A stretch of 64,000 nucleotides of DNA from Siphonodentalium dalli (taxonomy: Eukaryota; Mollusca; Scaphopoda; Gadilida; Siphonodentaliidae). Location: positions 35,810,194 to 35,874,193 of the forward strand of contig CP136069.1 of the NCBI GenBank assembly GCA_032622095.1, read 5' to 3'. A program made the position numbers and the translations under genes. Each line of letters opens with the position of its first letter. The first letter of the stretch is position 1. The notes below the pieces were generated by a model that was given only the letters and a program-made list of their open reading frames with translations, did no database searches and was not told the origin of the DNA. Positions 46,073 through 58,394 of the stretch are shown here, piece after piece.

Positions 46073-48756
46073 ATGAGCAGTGGTTGGGAGTTGGATAATT
46101 GGGGTGGGGCAGGCTGTTTGAGGCCCCATAAAATGCCTAGTATTTTTGAAAGCGACTGTACTTTGCATCTGCACGGGCAAAATCCCTTTAACGATTTTGA
46201 CACTTTTATCGTATCAATGTGCAAGCAGGCATGTTTCGCGATAGGACGGCACATTCGGTTGCAGGCCGAACCTCACGGTTTGGCTAATGAGCAGGGGTTG
46301 GGAGTTGGATAATTGGGGTGGGCCAGGCTGTTTGAGGCCCCATAAAATGCCTAGTATTTTTGAAAGCGACTGTACTTTGCATCTGCACGGGCAAAATCCC
46401 TTTAACGATTTTGACACTTTTATCGTATCAATGTGCAAGCAGGCATGTTTCGCGATAGGACGGCACATTCGGTTGCAGGCCGAACCTCACGGTTTGGCTA
46501 ATGAGCAGGGGTTGGGAGTTGGATAATTGGGGTGGGCCAGGCTGTTTTAAGGCCCCATAAAATGCCCAGTATTTTTGAAAGCGACTGTACTTTGCATCTG
46601 CACGGGCAAAATTCCTTTAACGTTTTGGACACTTGTATCGTATCAATGTGCAAGCAGGCATGTTTCGCGATAGGACGGCACATTCGGTCGCAGGCCGGAC
46701 CTCACGGTTTGGCTAATGAGCAGGGGTTGGGAGTTGGATAATTGGGGTGGGGCAGGCTGTTTGAGGCCCCATAAAATGCCCATTATTTTTGAAAGTGACT
46801 GTACTTTGCATCTGCACGGGCAAAATCCCATTAAAGTTTTGGACACTTTTATCGTATCAATGTGCAAGCAGGCATGTTTCGCGATAGGACGGCACATTCT
46901 GTCGCAAGCGGGACCTCACTGTTTGGCTAATGAGCAGGGGTTGGGAGTTGGATAATTGGGGTGGGGCAGGCTGTTTGAGGCCCCATAAAATGCCCAGTGT
47001 TTTTGAAAGCGACTGTACATTGCATCTGCACGGGCAAAATCCCTTTAACGTTTTGGACACTTTTATCGTATCAATGTGCAAGCAGGCATGTTTCGCGATA
47101 GGATGGCACATTCGGTCGCAGGCCGGACCTCACGGTTTGGCTAATGAGCAGGGGTTGGCAGTTGGATAATTGGGGTGGGGTAGGCTGTTTGAGGCCCCAT
47201 AAAATGCCCAGTATTTTTGAAAGCGACTGTACTTTGCATCTGCCCGGGCAAAATCCATTTAACGTTTTGGACACTTTTATCGTATCAATGTGCAAGTAGG
47301 CATGTTTCGCGATAGGACGGCACATTCGGTCGCAGGCCGGACCTCACGGTTTGGCTAATGAGCAGGGGTTGGGAGTTGGATAATTGGGGTGGGGCAGGCT
47401 GTTTGAGGCCCATAAAATGCCCAGTATTTTTGAAAGCGACTGTAATTTGCATCTGCACGGGCAAAATCCCTTTAACGTTTTGGACACTTTTATCGTACCA
47501 ATGTGCAAGCAGGTATGTTTCGCGATAGGACGGCACATTCGGTCGCCGGCCGGACCTCACGGTTTGGCTAATGAGCAGGGGTTGGGAGTTGGATAATTGG
47601 GGTGGGGCAGGCTGGTTGAGGCCCCATAAAATGCCCAGTATTTTTGAAAGCGACTGTACTTTGCATCTGCACGGGTAAAATCCCTTTAACGTTTTGGACA
47701 CTTTTATCGTATCAATGTGCAAGCAGGCATGTTTCGCGATAGGACGGCACATTCTGTCGCAGGTCGTACCTCACGGTTTGGCTAATGAGCAGGGGTTGGG
47801 AGTTGTATAATTGGGATGGGGCAGGCTGTTTGAGGCCCCATAAAATGCCCAGTATTTTTGAAAGCGACTGTACTTTGCATCTGCACGGGCAAAATCCCTT
47901 TAAGGTTTTGGACACTTTTGTTGGATAATTGGGGTGGGCCAGGCTGTTTTAAGGCCCCATAAAATGCCTAGTATTTTTGAAAGCGACTGTACTTTGCATC
48001 TGCACGGGCAAAATCCCTTTAACGTTTTTGACACTTTTATCGTATCAATGTGCAAGCAAGCATGTTTCGCGATAGGACATTCGGTCGCAGGCCGAACCTC
48101 ACGGTTTGGCTAATGAGCAGGGGTTGGGAGTTGGATAATTGGGGTGGGGCAGGCTGTTTTGAGGCCCCATAAAATGCCCAGTATTTTTGAAAGCGACTGT
48201 ACTTTGCATCTGCACGGGCAAAATCCCTTTAACGATTTTGACACTTTTATCGTATCAATGTGCAAGCAGGCATGTTTCGCGATAGGACGGCACATTCGGT
48301 CGCAGGCCGAACCTCACGGTTTGGCTAATGAGCAGGGGTTGGGAGTTGGATAATTGGGGTGGGCCAGGCTGTTTTAAGGCCCCATAGAATGCCCAGTATT
48401 TTTGAAAGCGACTGTACTTTGCATCTGCACGGGCAAAATCCCTTTAACGTTTTGGACACTTGTATCGTATCAATGTGCAAGCAGGCATGTTTCGCGATAG
48501 GACGGCACATTCGGTCGCAGGCCGGACCTCACGGTTTGGCTAATGAGCAGGGGTTGGGAGTTGGATAATTGGGGTGGGGCAGGCTGTTTGAGGCCCCGTA
48601 AAATGCCCAGTATTTTTGAAAGTGACTGTACTTTGCATCTGCACGGGCAAAATCCCATTAACGTTTTGGACACTTTTATCGTATCAATGTGCAAGCAGGC
48701 ATGTTTCGCGATAGGACGGCACATTCTGTCGCAAGCCGGACCTCACTGTTTGGCTA
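46073..48756. repeat. HOR, 2,684 bp (copy 2)
   Basis: This repeats the previous unit: 46073, 46287 and 46501 match 43603, 43817 and 44031 (offset 2,470 bp), and 46930 to 48543 match 44246 to 45859 (offset 2,684 bp). The difference of exactly 214 bp is one extra monomer at 46716 (CCCATTATTTTTG, CCCATTAAAG, CAAGCGGGACC). The private deletion scars and point variants are shared, so the duplication is recent. Confidence 0.87.
47785..48114. repeat. Truncated monomer pair, second copy of the same scars
   Basis: The identical CACTTTTGTTGGATAATTGG junction (near 47913-47932) and the identical 5-bp deletion (near 48073) recur exactly 2,684 bp after the first copy, again with 330 bp between anchors. 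The deletions therefore predate the duplication of the whole unit. Confidence 0.88.
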
Positions 48757-51700
48757 ATGAGCAGTGGTTGGGAGTTGGATAATTGGGGTGGGGCAGGCTG
48801 TTTGAGGCCCCATAAAATGCCCAGTGTTTTTGAAAGCGACTGTGCATTGCATCTGCACGGGCAAAATCCCTTTAACGTTTTGGACACTTTTATCGTATCA
48901 ATTTGCAAGCAGGCATGTTTCGCGATAGGATGGCACATTCGGTCGCAGGCCGGACCTCACGGTTTGGCTAATGAGCAGGGGTTGGGAGTTGGATAATTGG
49001 GTGGGGCAGGCTGTTTGAGGCCCCATAAAATGCCCAGTATTTTTGAAAGCGACTGTACTTTGCATCTGCACTGGCAAAATCCCTTTAACCTTTTGGACAA
49101 TTTTATCGTATCAATGTGCAAGCAGGCATGTTTCGCGATAGGACGGCACATTCGGTCGCAGGCCGGACCTCCCGGTTTGGCTAATGAGCAGGGGTTGGGA
49201 GTTGGATAATTGGGGTGGGGCAGGCTGTTTGAGGCCCCATAAAATGCCTAGTATTTTTGAAAGCGACTGTACTTTGCATCTGCACGGGCAAAATCCCTTT
49301 AACGTTTTTGACACTTTTATCGTATCAATGTGCAAGCAGGCATGTTTCGCGATAGGACGGCACATTCGGTCGCAGGCAGAATCTCACGGTTTGGCTAATG
49401 AGCAGTGATTGGGAGTTGGATAATTGGGATGGGGCAGGCTGTTTTGAGGCCCCATAAAATGCCCAGTATTTTTGAAAGCGACTGTACTTTGCATCTGCAC
49501 GGGCAAAATCCTTTTAACGTTTTGGACACTTGTATCGTATCAATGTGCAAGCAGGCATGTTTCGCGATAGGACGGCACATTCGGTCGCTGGCCGGACCTC
49601 ACGGTTTGGCTAATGAGCAGGGGTTGGGAGTTGGATAATTGGGGTGGGGCAGGCTGTTTGAGGCCCCATAAAATGCCCAGTATTTTTGAAAGCGACTGTA
49701 CTTTGCATCTGCCCGGGCAAAATCCCTTTAACGTTTTGGACACTTTTATCGTATCAATGTGCAAGCAGGCATGTTTCGCGATATGACGGCACATTCGGTC
49801 GCAGGCCGAACCTCACGGTTTGGCTAATGAGCAGGGGTTGGGAGTTGGATAATTGGGATGGGGCAGGCTGTTTTGAGGCCCCATAAAATGCCCAGTATTT
49901 TTGAAAGCGACTGTACTTTGCATCTGCACGGGCAAAATCCCTTTAACGTTTTGACACTTGTATCGTATCAATGTGCAAGCAGGCATGTTTCGCGATAGGA
50001 CGGCACATTCGGTCGCAGGCCGGACCTCACGGTTTGGCTAATGAGCAGGGGTTGGGAGTTGGATAATTGGGGTGGGGCAGGCTGTTTGAGGCCCCATAAA
50101 ATGCCCAGTATTTTTGAAAGCGACTGTACATTGCATCTGCACGGGCAAAATCCCTTTAACGTTTTGGACACTTTTATCGTATCAATGTGCAAGCAGGCAT
50201 GTTTCGCGATAGGATGGCACATTCGGTCGCAGGCCGGACCTCACGGTTTGTCTAATGAGCAGGGGTTGGGAGTTGGATAATTGGGGTGGGGCAGGCTGTT
50301 TGAGGCCCCATACAATGCCCAGTATTTTTGAAAGCGACTGTACGTTGCATCTGCCCGGGCAAAATCCCTTTAACGTTTTGGACACTTTTATCGCATCAAT
50401 GTGCAAGCAGGCATGTTTCGCGATAGGACGGCACATTCGGTCGCAGGCCGAACCTCACGGTTTGGCTAATGAGCAGGGGTTGGGAGTTGGATAATTGGGG
50501 TGGGCCATGCTGTTTTAAGGCCCCATAAAATGCCCAGTATTTTTGAAAGCGACTGTACTTTGCATCTGCATGGGCAAAATCCCTTTAACGTTTTGGACAC
50601 TTGTATCGTATCAATGTGCAAGCAGGCATGTTTCGCGATAGGACGGCACATTCGGTCGCAGGCCGGACCTCACGGTTTGGCTAATGAGCAGGGGTTGGGA
50701 GTTGGATAATTGGGGTGGGGCAGGCTGTTTGAGGCCCCATAAAATGCCCAGTATATTTGAAAGTGACTGTACTTTGCATCTGCACGGGCAAAATCCCATT
50801 AACGTATTGGACACTTTTATCGTTTCAATGTGCAAGCAGGCATGTTTCGCGATAGGACGACACATTCTTTCGCAAGCCGGACCTCACTGTTTGGCTAATG
50901 AGCAGGGGTTGGGAGTTCGATAATTGGGGTGGGGCAGGCTGTTTGAGGCCCCATATAATGCCCAGTGTTTTTGAAAGCGACTGTACATTGCATCTGCACG
51001 GGCAAAATCCCTTTAACGTTTTGGACACTTTTATCGTATCAATGTGCAAGCAGGCATGTTTCGCGATAGGATGGCACATTCGGTCGCAGGCCGGACCTCA
51101 CGGTTTGGCTAATGAGCAGGGGTTGGGAGTTGGATAATTGGGTGGGGCAGGCTGTTTGAGGCCCCATATAATGCCCAGTATTTTTGAAAGCGACTGTACT
51201 TTGCATCTGCACGGGCAAAATCCCTTTAACCTTTTGGACACTTTTATCGTATCAATGTGCAAGCAGGCATGTTTCGCGATAGGACGGCACATTCGGTCGC
51301 AGGCCGGACCTCACGGTTTGGCTAATGAGCAGGGGTTGGGAGTTGGATAATTGGGGTGGGGCAGGCTGTTTGAGGCCCCATAAAATGCCCAGTATTTTTG
51401 AAAGCGACTGTACATTGCATCTGCACGGGCAAAATCCCTTTAACGTTTTGGACACTTTTATCGTATCAATGTGCAAGCAGGCATGTTTCGCGATAGGACG
51501 GCACATTCGGTCGCAGGCCGGACCTCACTGTTTGGCTAATGAGCAGGGGTTGGGAGTTGGATAATTGGGGTGGGGCAGGCTGTTTGAGGCCCCATAAAAT
51601 GCCCAGTATTTTTGAAAGCGACTGTACATTGCATCTGCACGGGCAAAATCCATTTAACGTTTTGGACACTTTTATCGTTTCAATGTGCAAGCAGTCATGT

Positions 51701-54700
51701 TTCGCGATAGGATGGCACATTCTGTCGCAGGCCGGACCTCACGGTTTGGCTAATGAGCAGGGGTTGGGAGTTGGATAATTGGGGTGGGGCAGGCTATTTG
51801 AGGCCGCATAAAATGCCTAGTATTTTTGAAAGCGACTGTACTTTGCATCTGCACGGGCAATATCCCTTTAACGTTTTGGACACTTTTATCGTATCAATGT
51901 GCAAGCAGGCATGTTTCGCGATAGGACGGCACATTCGGTCGCAGGCCGAACCTCACGGTTTGGCTAATGAGCAGGGGTTGGGAGTTGGATAATTGGGGTG
52001 GGGCAGGCTGTTTTGAGGCCCCATAAAATGCCCAGTATTTTTGAAAGAGACTGTACTTTGCATCTGCACGGGCAAAATCCCTTTAACGTTTTGGACACTT
52101 GTATCGTATCAATGTGCAAGCAGGCATGTTTCGCGATAGGACGGCATATTCGGTCGCAGGCCGGACCTCACGGTTTGGCTAATGAGCAGGGGTTGGGAGT
52201 TGGATAATTGGGGTGGGGCAGGCTGTTTGAGGCCCCATAAAATGCCCAGTATTTTTGAAAGCGACTGTACATTGCATCTGCACGGGCAAAATCCCTTTAA
52301 CGTTTTGGACACTTTTATCGTATCAATGTGCAAGCAGGCATGTTTCGCGATAGGATGGTACATTCGGTCGCAGGCCGGACCTCACGGTTTGGCTAATGAG
52401 CAGGGGTTGGGAGTTGGATAATTGGGGTGGGGCAGGCTGTTTGAGGCCCCATAACATGCCCAGTATTTTTGAAAGCGACTGTACTTTGCATCTGCACGGG
52501 CAAAATCCCTTTAACGTTTTGGACACTTTTATCGTATCAATGTGCAAGCAGGCATGTTTCGCGATAGGACGGCACATTCGGTCGCAGGCCGGACCTCACG
52601 GTTTGGCTAATGAGCAGGGGTTGGGAGTTGGATAATTGGGGTGGGGCAGGCTGTTTGAGGCCCCATAAAATGCCTAGTATTTTTGAAAGCGACTGTACTT
52701 TGCATCTGCACGGGCAAAATCCCTTTAACGATTTTGACACTTTTATCGTATCAATGTGCAAGCAGGCATGTTTCGCGATAGGACGGCACATTCGGTTGCA
52801 GGCCGAACCTCACGGTTTGGCTAATGAGCAGGGGTTGGGAGTTGGATAATTGGGGTGGGCCAGGCTGTTTTAAGGCCCCAAAAAATGCCCAGTATTTTTG
52901 AAAGCGACTGTACTTTGCATCTGCACGGGCAAAATCCCTTTAACGTTTTGGACACTTGTATCGTATCAATGTGCAAGCAGGCATGTTTCGCGATAGGACG
53001 GCACATTCGGTCGCAGGCCGGACCTCACGGTTTGGCTAATGAGCAGGGGTTGGGAGTTGGATAATTGGGGTGGGGCAGGCTGTTTGAGGCCCCATAAAAT
53101 GCCCAGTATTTTTGAAAGTGACTGTAGTTTGCATCTGCACGGGCAAAATCCCATTAACGTTTTGGACACTTTTATCGTATCAATGTGCAAGCAGGCATGT
53201 TTCGCGATAGGACGGCACATTCTGTCGCAAGCCGGACCTCACTGTTTGGCTAATGAGCAGGGGTTGGGAGTTGGATAATTGGGGTGGGGCAGGCTGTTTG
53301 AGGCCCCATAAAATGCCCAGTGTTTTTGAAAGCGACTGTACATTGCATCTGCACGGGCAAAATCCCTTTAACGTTTTGGACACTTTTATCGTATCAATGT
53401 GCAAGCAGGCATGTTTCGCGATAGGATGGCACATTCGGTCGCAGGCCGGACCTCACGGTTTGGCTAATGAGCAGGGGTTGGGAGTTGGATAATTGGGGTG
53501 GGGCAGGCTGTTTGAGGCCCCATAAAATGCCCAGTATTTTTGAAAGCGACTGTACTTTGCATCTGCCCGGGCAAAATCCATTTAACGTTTTGGACACTTT
53601 TATCGTATCAATGTGCAAGTAGGCATGTTTCGCGATAGGACGGCACATTCGGTCGCAGGCCGGACCTCACGGTTTGGCTAATGAGCAGGGGTTGGGAGTT
53701 GGATAATTGGGGTGGGGCAGGCTGTTTGAGGCCCATAAAATGCCCAGTATTTTTGAAAGCGACTGTACTGTGCATCTGCACGGGCAAAATCCCTTTAACG
53801 TTTTGGACACTTTTATCGTATCAATGTGCAAGCAGGCATGTTTCGCGATAGGACGGCACATTCGGTCGCCGGCCGGACCTCACGGTTTGGCTAATGAGCA
53901 GGGGTTGGGAGTTGGATAATTGGGGTGGGGCAGGCTGCTTGAGGCCCCATAAAATGCCCAGTATTTTTGAAAGCGACTGTACTTTGCATCTGCACGGGCA
54001 AAATCCCTTTAACGTTTTGGACACTTTTATCGTATCAATGTGCAAGCAGGCATGTTTCGCGATAGGACGGCACATTCTGTCGCAGGCCGTACCTCACGGT
54101 TTGGCTAATGAGCAGGGGTTGGGAGTTGTATAATTGGGATGGGGCAGGCTGTTTGAGGCCCCATAAAATGCCCAGTATTTTTGAAAGCGACTGTACTTTG
54201 CATCTGCACGGGCAAAATCCCTTTAATGTTTTGGACACTTTTGTCGTATCAATGTGCAAGCAGGCATGTTTCGCGATAGGACGGCACATTCGGTCGCAGG
54301 CCGGACCTCACTGTTTGGCTAATGAGCAGGGGTTGGGAGTTGGATACTTGGGGTGGGGCAGGCTGTTTGAGGCCCCATAAAATGCCCAGTATTTTTGAAA
54401 GCGACTGTACATTGCATCTGCACGGGCAAAATCCATTTAACGTTTTGGACACTTTTATCGTATCAATGTGCAAGCAGGCATGTTACGCGATAGGATGGCA
54501 CATTCTGTCGCAGGCCGGACCTCACGGTTTGGCTAATGAGCAGGGGTTGGGAGTTGGATAATTGGGGTGGGGCAGGCTATTTGAGGCCCCATAAAATGCC
54601 TAGTATTTTTGAAAGCGACTGTACTTTGCATCTGCACGGGCAAAATCCCTTTAACGTTTTTGACACTTTTATCGTATCAATGTGCAAGCAGGCATGTTTC

Positions 54701-54964
54701 GCGATTGGACGGCACATTCGGTCGCAGGCCGAACCTCACGGTTTGGCTAATGAGCAGGGGTTGGGAGTTGGATAATTGGGGTGGGGCAGGCTGTTTTGAG
54801 GCCCAATAAAATGCCCAGTATTTTTGAAAGTGACTGTACTTTGCATCTGCACGGGCAAAATCCCTTTAACGTTTTGGACACTTGTATCGTATCAATGTGC
54901 AAGCAGGCATGTTTCGCGATAGGACGGCATATTCGGTCGCAGGCCGGACCCCACGGTTTGGCTA
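48757..54964. repeat. Mosaic segment duplicated at 60.1-64.0 kb
   Basis: Subtypes from several domains are interspersed. 48359-49390 resembles 60140-61170 (offset about 11,781 bp), and 51098-51292 matches 61378-61572 (10,280 bp). 51539-52181 matches 61605-62247 (10,066 bp), and 52610-54133 matches 62462-63985 (9,852 bp). Characteristic monomers include AACCTTTTGGAC with GGGTGGGGC (48971, 51112), GCAGTCATG (51539), GAGGCCGCAT with GGCAATATCC (51753), AAAGAGACT (about 51967) and CTGCCCGGGC (53467). The second copy is shorter by whole monomers. Confidence 0.78.
50684..51111. repeat. Two monomers with an unusual cluster of private variants
   Basis: Within about 205 bp there are many changes seen nowhere else or rarely: GTATATTTG (A at 50755), ACGTATTGG (50806), CGTTTCAATG (about 50824), GGACGACAC (50860), ATTCTTTCG (about 50870), GTTCGATAATT (50919) and CCATATAATG (about 50956). 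Typical monomers have one or two private changes. The related monomers at 60324 and 60538 lack most of them. Confidence 0.7.
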
Positions 54965-56250
54965 ATGAGCAGGGGTTGGGAGTTGGATAATTGGGGTGGG
55001 GCAGGCTGTTTGAGGCCCCATAAAATGCCCAGTATTTTTGAAAGCGACTGTACATTGCATCTGCACGGGCAAAATCCCTTTAACGTTTTGGACACTTTTA
55101 TCGTATCAATGTGCAAGCAGGCATGTTTCGCGATAGGATGGCACATTCGGTCGCAGGCCGGACCTCACGGTTTGGCTAATGAGCAGGGGTTGGGAGTTGG
55201 ATAATTGGGGTGGGGCAGGCTGTTTGAGGCCCAATAAAATGCCCAGTATTTTTGAAAGCGACTGTACTTTGCATCTGCACGGGCAAAATCCCTTTAACGT
55301 TTTGGACACTTTTATCGTATCAATGTGCAAGCAGGCATGTTTCGCGATAAGACGGCACATTCGGTCGCAGGCCGGACCTCACGGTTTGGCTAATGAGCAG
55401 GGGTTGGAAGTTGGATAATTGGGGTGGGGCAGGCTGTTTTGAGGCCCAATAAAATGCCCAGTATTTTTGAAAGCGACTGTACTTTGCATATGCACGGGCA
55501 AAATCCCTTTAACGTTTTGGACACTTGTATCGTATCAATGTGCAAGCAGGCATGTTTCGCGATAGGACGGCATATTCGGTCGCAGGCCGGACCCCACGGT
55601 TTGGCTAATGAGCAGGGGTTGGGAGTTGGATAATTGGGGTGGGGCAGGCTGTTTGAGACCCCATAAAATGCCCAGTATTTTTGAAAGCGACTGTACTTTG
55701 CATCTGCACGGGCAAAATCCCTTTAACGATTTTGACACTTTTATCGTATCAATGTGCAAGCAGGCATGTTTCGCGATAGGACGGCACATTCGGTCGCAGG
55801 CCGAACCTCACGGTTTGGCTAATGAGCAGGGGTTGGGAGTTGGATAATTGGGGTGGGGCAGGCTGTTTTGAGGCCCCATAAAATGCCCAGTATTTTTGAA
55901 AGCGACTGTACTTTGCATCTGCACGGGCAAAATCCCTTTAACGTTTTGGACACTTGTATCGTATAAATGTGCAAGCAGGCATGTTTCGCGATAGGACGGC
56001 ACATTCGGTCGCAGGCCGGACCTCACGGTTTGGCTAATGAGCAGGGGTTGGGAGTTGGATAATTGGGGTGGGGCAGGCTGTTTGAGGCCCCATAAAATGC
56101 CCAGTATTTTTGAAAGCGACTGTACATTGCATCTGAACGGGCAAAATCCCTTTAACGTTTTGGACACTTGTATCGTATCAATGTGCAAGCAGGCATGTTT
56201 CGCGATAGGACGGCATATTCGGTCGCAGGCCGGACCCCACGGTTTGGCTA
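54965..56250. repeat. Young HOR, 6 monomers, 1,286 bp (copy 1)
   Basis: The order is: GTACATTGC with GGATGG (54965), CGATAAGACGG (55179), extra T with GAGGCCCAATAAAA, GGCATATTC and GGACCCCACGG (55393), AACGATTTTGAC (55608), extra T with CGTATAAATG (55822), and CTGAACGGGC with GGACCCCACGG (56037). Four 214-bp and two 215-bp monomers equal 1,286 bp. The same six recur at 56251 and 58395 with very few differences. Confidence 0.88.
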
Positions 56251-58394
56251 ATGAGCAGGGGTTGGGAGTTGGATAATTGGGGTGGGGCAGGCTGTTTGAG
56301 GCCCCATAAAATGCCCAGTATTTTTGAAAGCGACTGTACATTGCATCTGCACGGGCAAAATCCCTTTAACGTTTTGGACACTTTTATCGTATCAATGTGC
56401 AAGCAGGCATGTTTCGCGATAGGATGGCACATTCGGTCGCAGGCCGGACCTCACGGTTTGGCTAATGAGCAGGGGTTGGGAGTTGGATAATTGGGGTGGG
56501 GCAGGCTGTTTGAGGCCCCATAAAATGCCCAGTATTTTTGAAAGCGACTGTACTTTGCATCTGCACGGGCAAAATCCCTTTAACGTTTTGGACACTTTTA
56601 TCGTATCAATGTGCAAGCAGGCATGTTTCGCGATAAGACGGCACATTCGGTCGCAGGCCGGACCTCACGGTTTGGCTAATGAGCAGGGGTTGGGAGTTGG
56701 ATAATTGGGGTGGGGCAGGCTGTTTTGAGGCCCAATAAAATGCCCAGTATTTTTGAAAGCGACTGTACTTTGCATCTGCACGGGCAAAATCCCTTTAACG
56801 TTTTGGACACTTGTATCGTATCAATGTGCAAGCAGGCATGTTTCGCGATAGGACGGCATATTCGGTCGCAGGCCGGACCCCACGGTTTGGCTAATGAGCA
56901 GGGGTTGGGAGTTGGATAATTGGGGTGGGGCAGGCTGTTTGAGGCCCCATAAAATGCCCAGTATTTTTGAAAGCGACTGTACTTTGCATCTGCACGGGCA
57001 AAATCCCTTTAACGATTTTGACACTTTTATCGTATCAATGTGCAAGCAGGCATGTTTCGCGATAGGACGGCACATTCGGTCGCAGGCCGAACCTCACGGT
57101 TTGGCTAATGAGCAGGGGTTGGGAGTTGGATAATTGGGGTGGGGCAGGCTGTTTTGAGGCCCCATAAAATGCCCAGTATTTTTGAAAGCGACTGTACTTT
57201 GCATCTGCACGGGCAAAATCCCTTTAACGTTTTGGACACTTGTATCGTATAAATGTGCAAGCAGGCATGTTTCGCGATAGGACGGCACATTCGGTCGCAG
57301 GCCGGACCTCACGGTTTGGCTAATGAGCAGGGGTTGGGAGTTGGATAATTGGGGTGGGGCAGGCTGTTTGAGGCCCCATAAAATGCCCAGTATTTTTGAA
57401 AGCGACTGTACATTGCATCTGAACGGGCAAAATCCCTTTAACGTTTTGGACACTTTTATCGTATCAATGTGCAAGCAGGCATGTTTCGCGATAAGACGGC
57501 ACATTCGGTCGCAGGCCGGACCTCACGGTTTGGCTAATGAGCAGGGGTTGGAAGTTGGATAATTGGGGTGGGGCAGGCTGTTTTGAGGCCCAATAAAATG
57601 CCCAGTATTTTTGAAAGCGACTGTACTTTGCATCTGCACGGGCAAAATCCCTTTAACGTTTTGGACACTTGTATCGTATCAATGTGCAAGCAGGCATGTT
57701 TCGCGATAGGACGGCATATTCGGTCGCAGGCCGGACCCCACGGTTTGGCTAATGAGCAGGGGTTGGGAGTTGGATAATTGGGGTGGGGCAGGCTGTTTGA
57801 GACCCCATAAAATGCCCAGTATTTTTGAAAGCGACTGTACTTTGCATCTGCACGGGCAAAATCCCTTTAACGATTTTGACACTTTTATCGTATCAATGTG
57901 CAAGCAGGCATGTTTCGCGATAGGACGGCACATTCGGTCGCAGGCCGAACCTCACGGTTTGGCTAATGAGCAGGGGTTGGGAGTTGGATAATTGGGGTGG
58001 GGCAGGCTGTTTTGAGGCCCCATAAAATGCCCAGTATTTTTGAAAGCGACTGTACTTTGCATCTGCACGGGCAAAATCCCTTTAACGTTTTGGACACTTG
58101 TATCGTATAAATGTGCAAGCAGGCATGTTTCGCGATAGGACGGCACATTCGGTCGCAGGCCGGACCTCACGGTTTGGCTAATGAGCAGGGGTTGGGAGTT
58201 GGATAATTGGGGTGGGGCAGGCTGTTTGAGGCCCCATAAAATGCCCAGTATTTTTGAAAGCGACTGTACATTGCATCTGAACGGGCAAAATCCCTTTAAC
58301 GTTTTGGACACTTGTATCGTATCAATGTGCAAGCAGGCATGTTTCGCGATAGGACGGCATATTCGGTCGCAGGCCGGACCCCACGGTTTGGCTA
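56251..58394. repeat. Young HOR, compound unit of 10 monomers, 2,144 bp
   Basis: The first five monomers repeat the 6-mer at an offset of 1,286 bp. The sixth (57323) is a hybrid, followed by types 3, 4, 5 and 6 again (57537, 57752, 57966, 58181). The unit therefore reads as a full 6-mer fused to a 4-mer (1,286 + 858 = 2,144 bp). Private differences such as GAGACCCC appear in 55608 and 57752 but not in 56894 or 59038, which suggests exchange between non-adjacent units. Confidence 0.87.
57323..57536. repeat. Hybrid monomer, type 6 / type 2 of the young HOR
   Basis: CTGAACGGGC (A at 57422) comes from type 6. CACTTTTATC (T at 57456) and CGATAAGACGG come from type 2. The switch lies between 57423 and 57456. 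Joining type 6 to type 2 skips the intervening type 1 and gives the 858-bp 4-mer. Confidence 0.85.
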
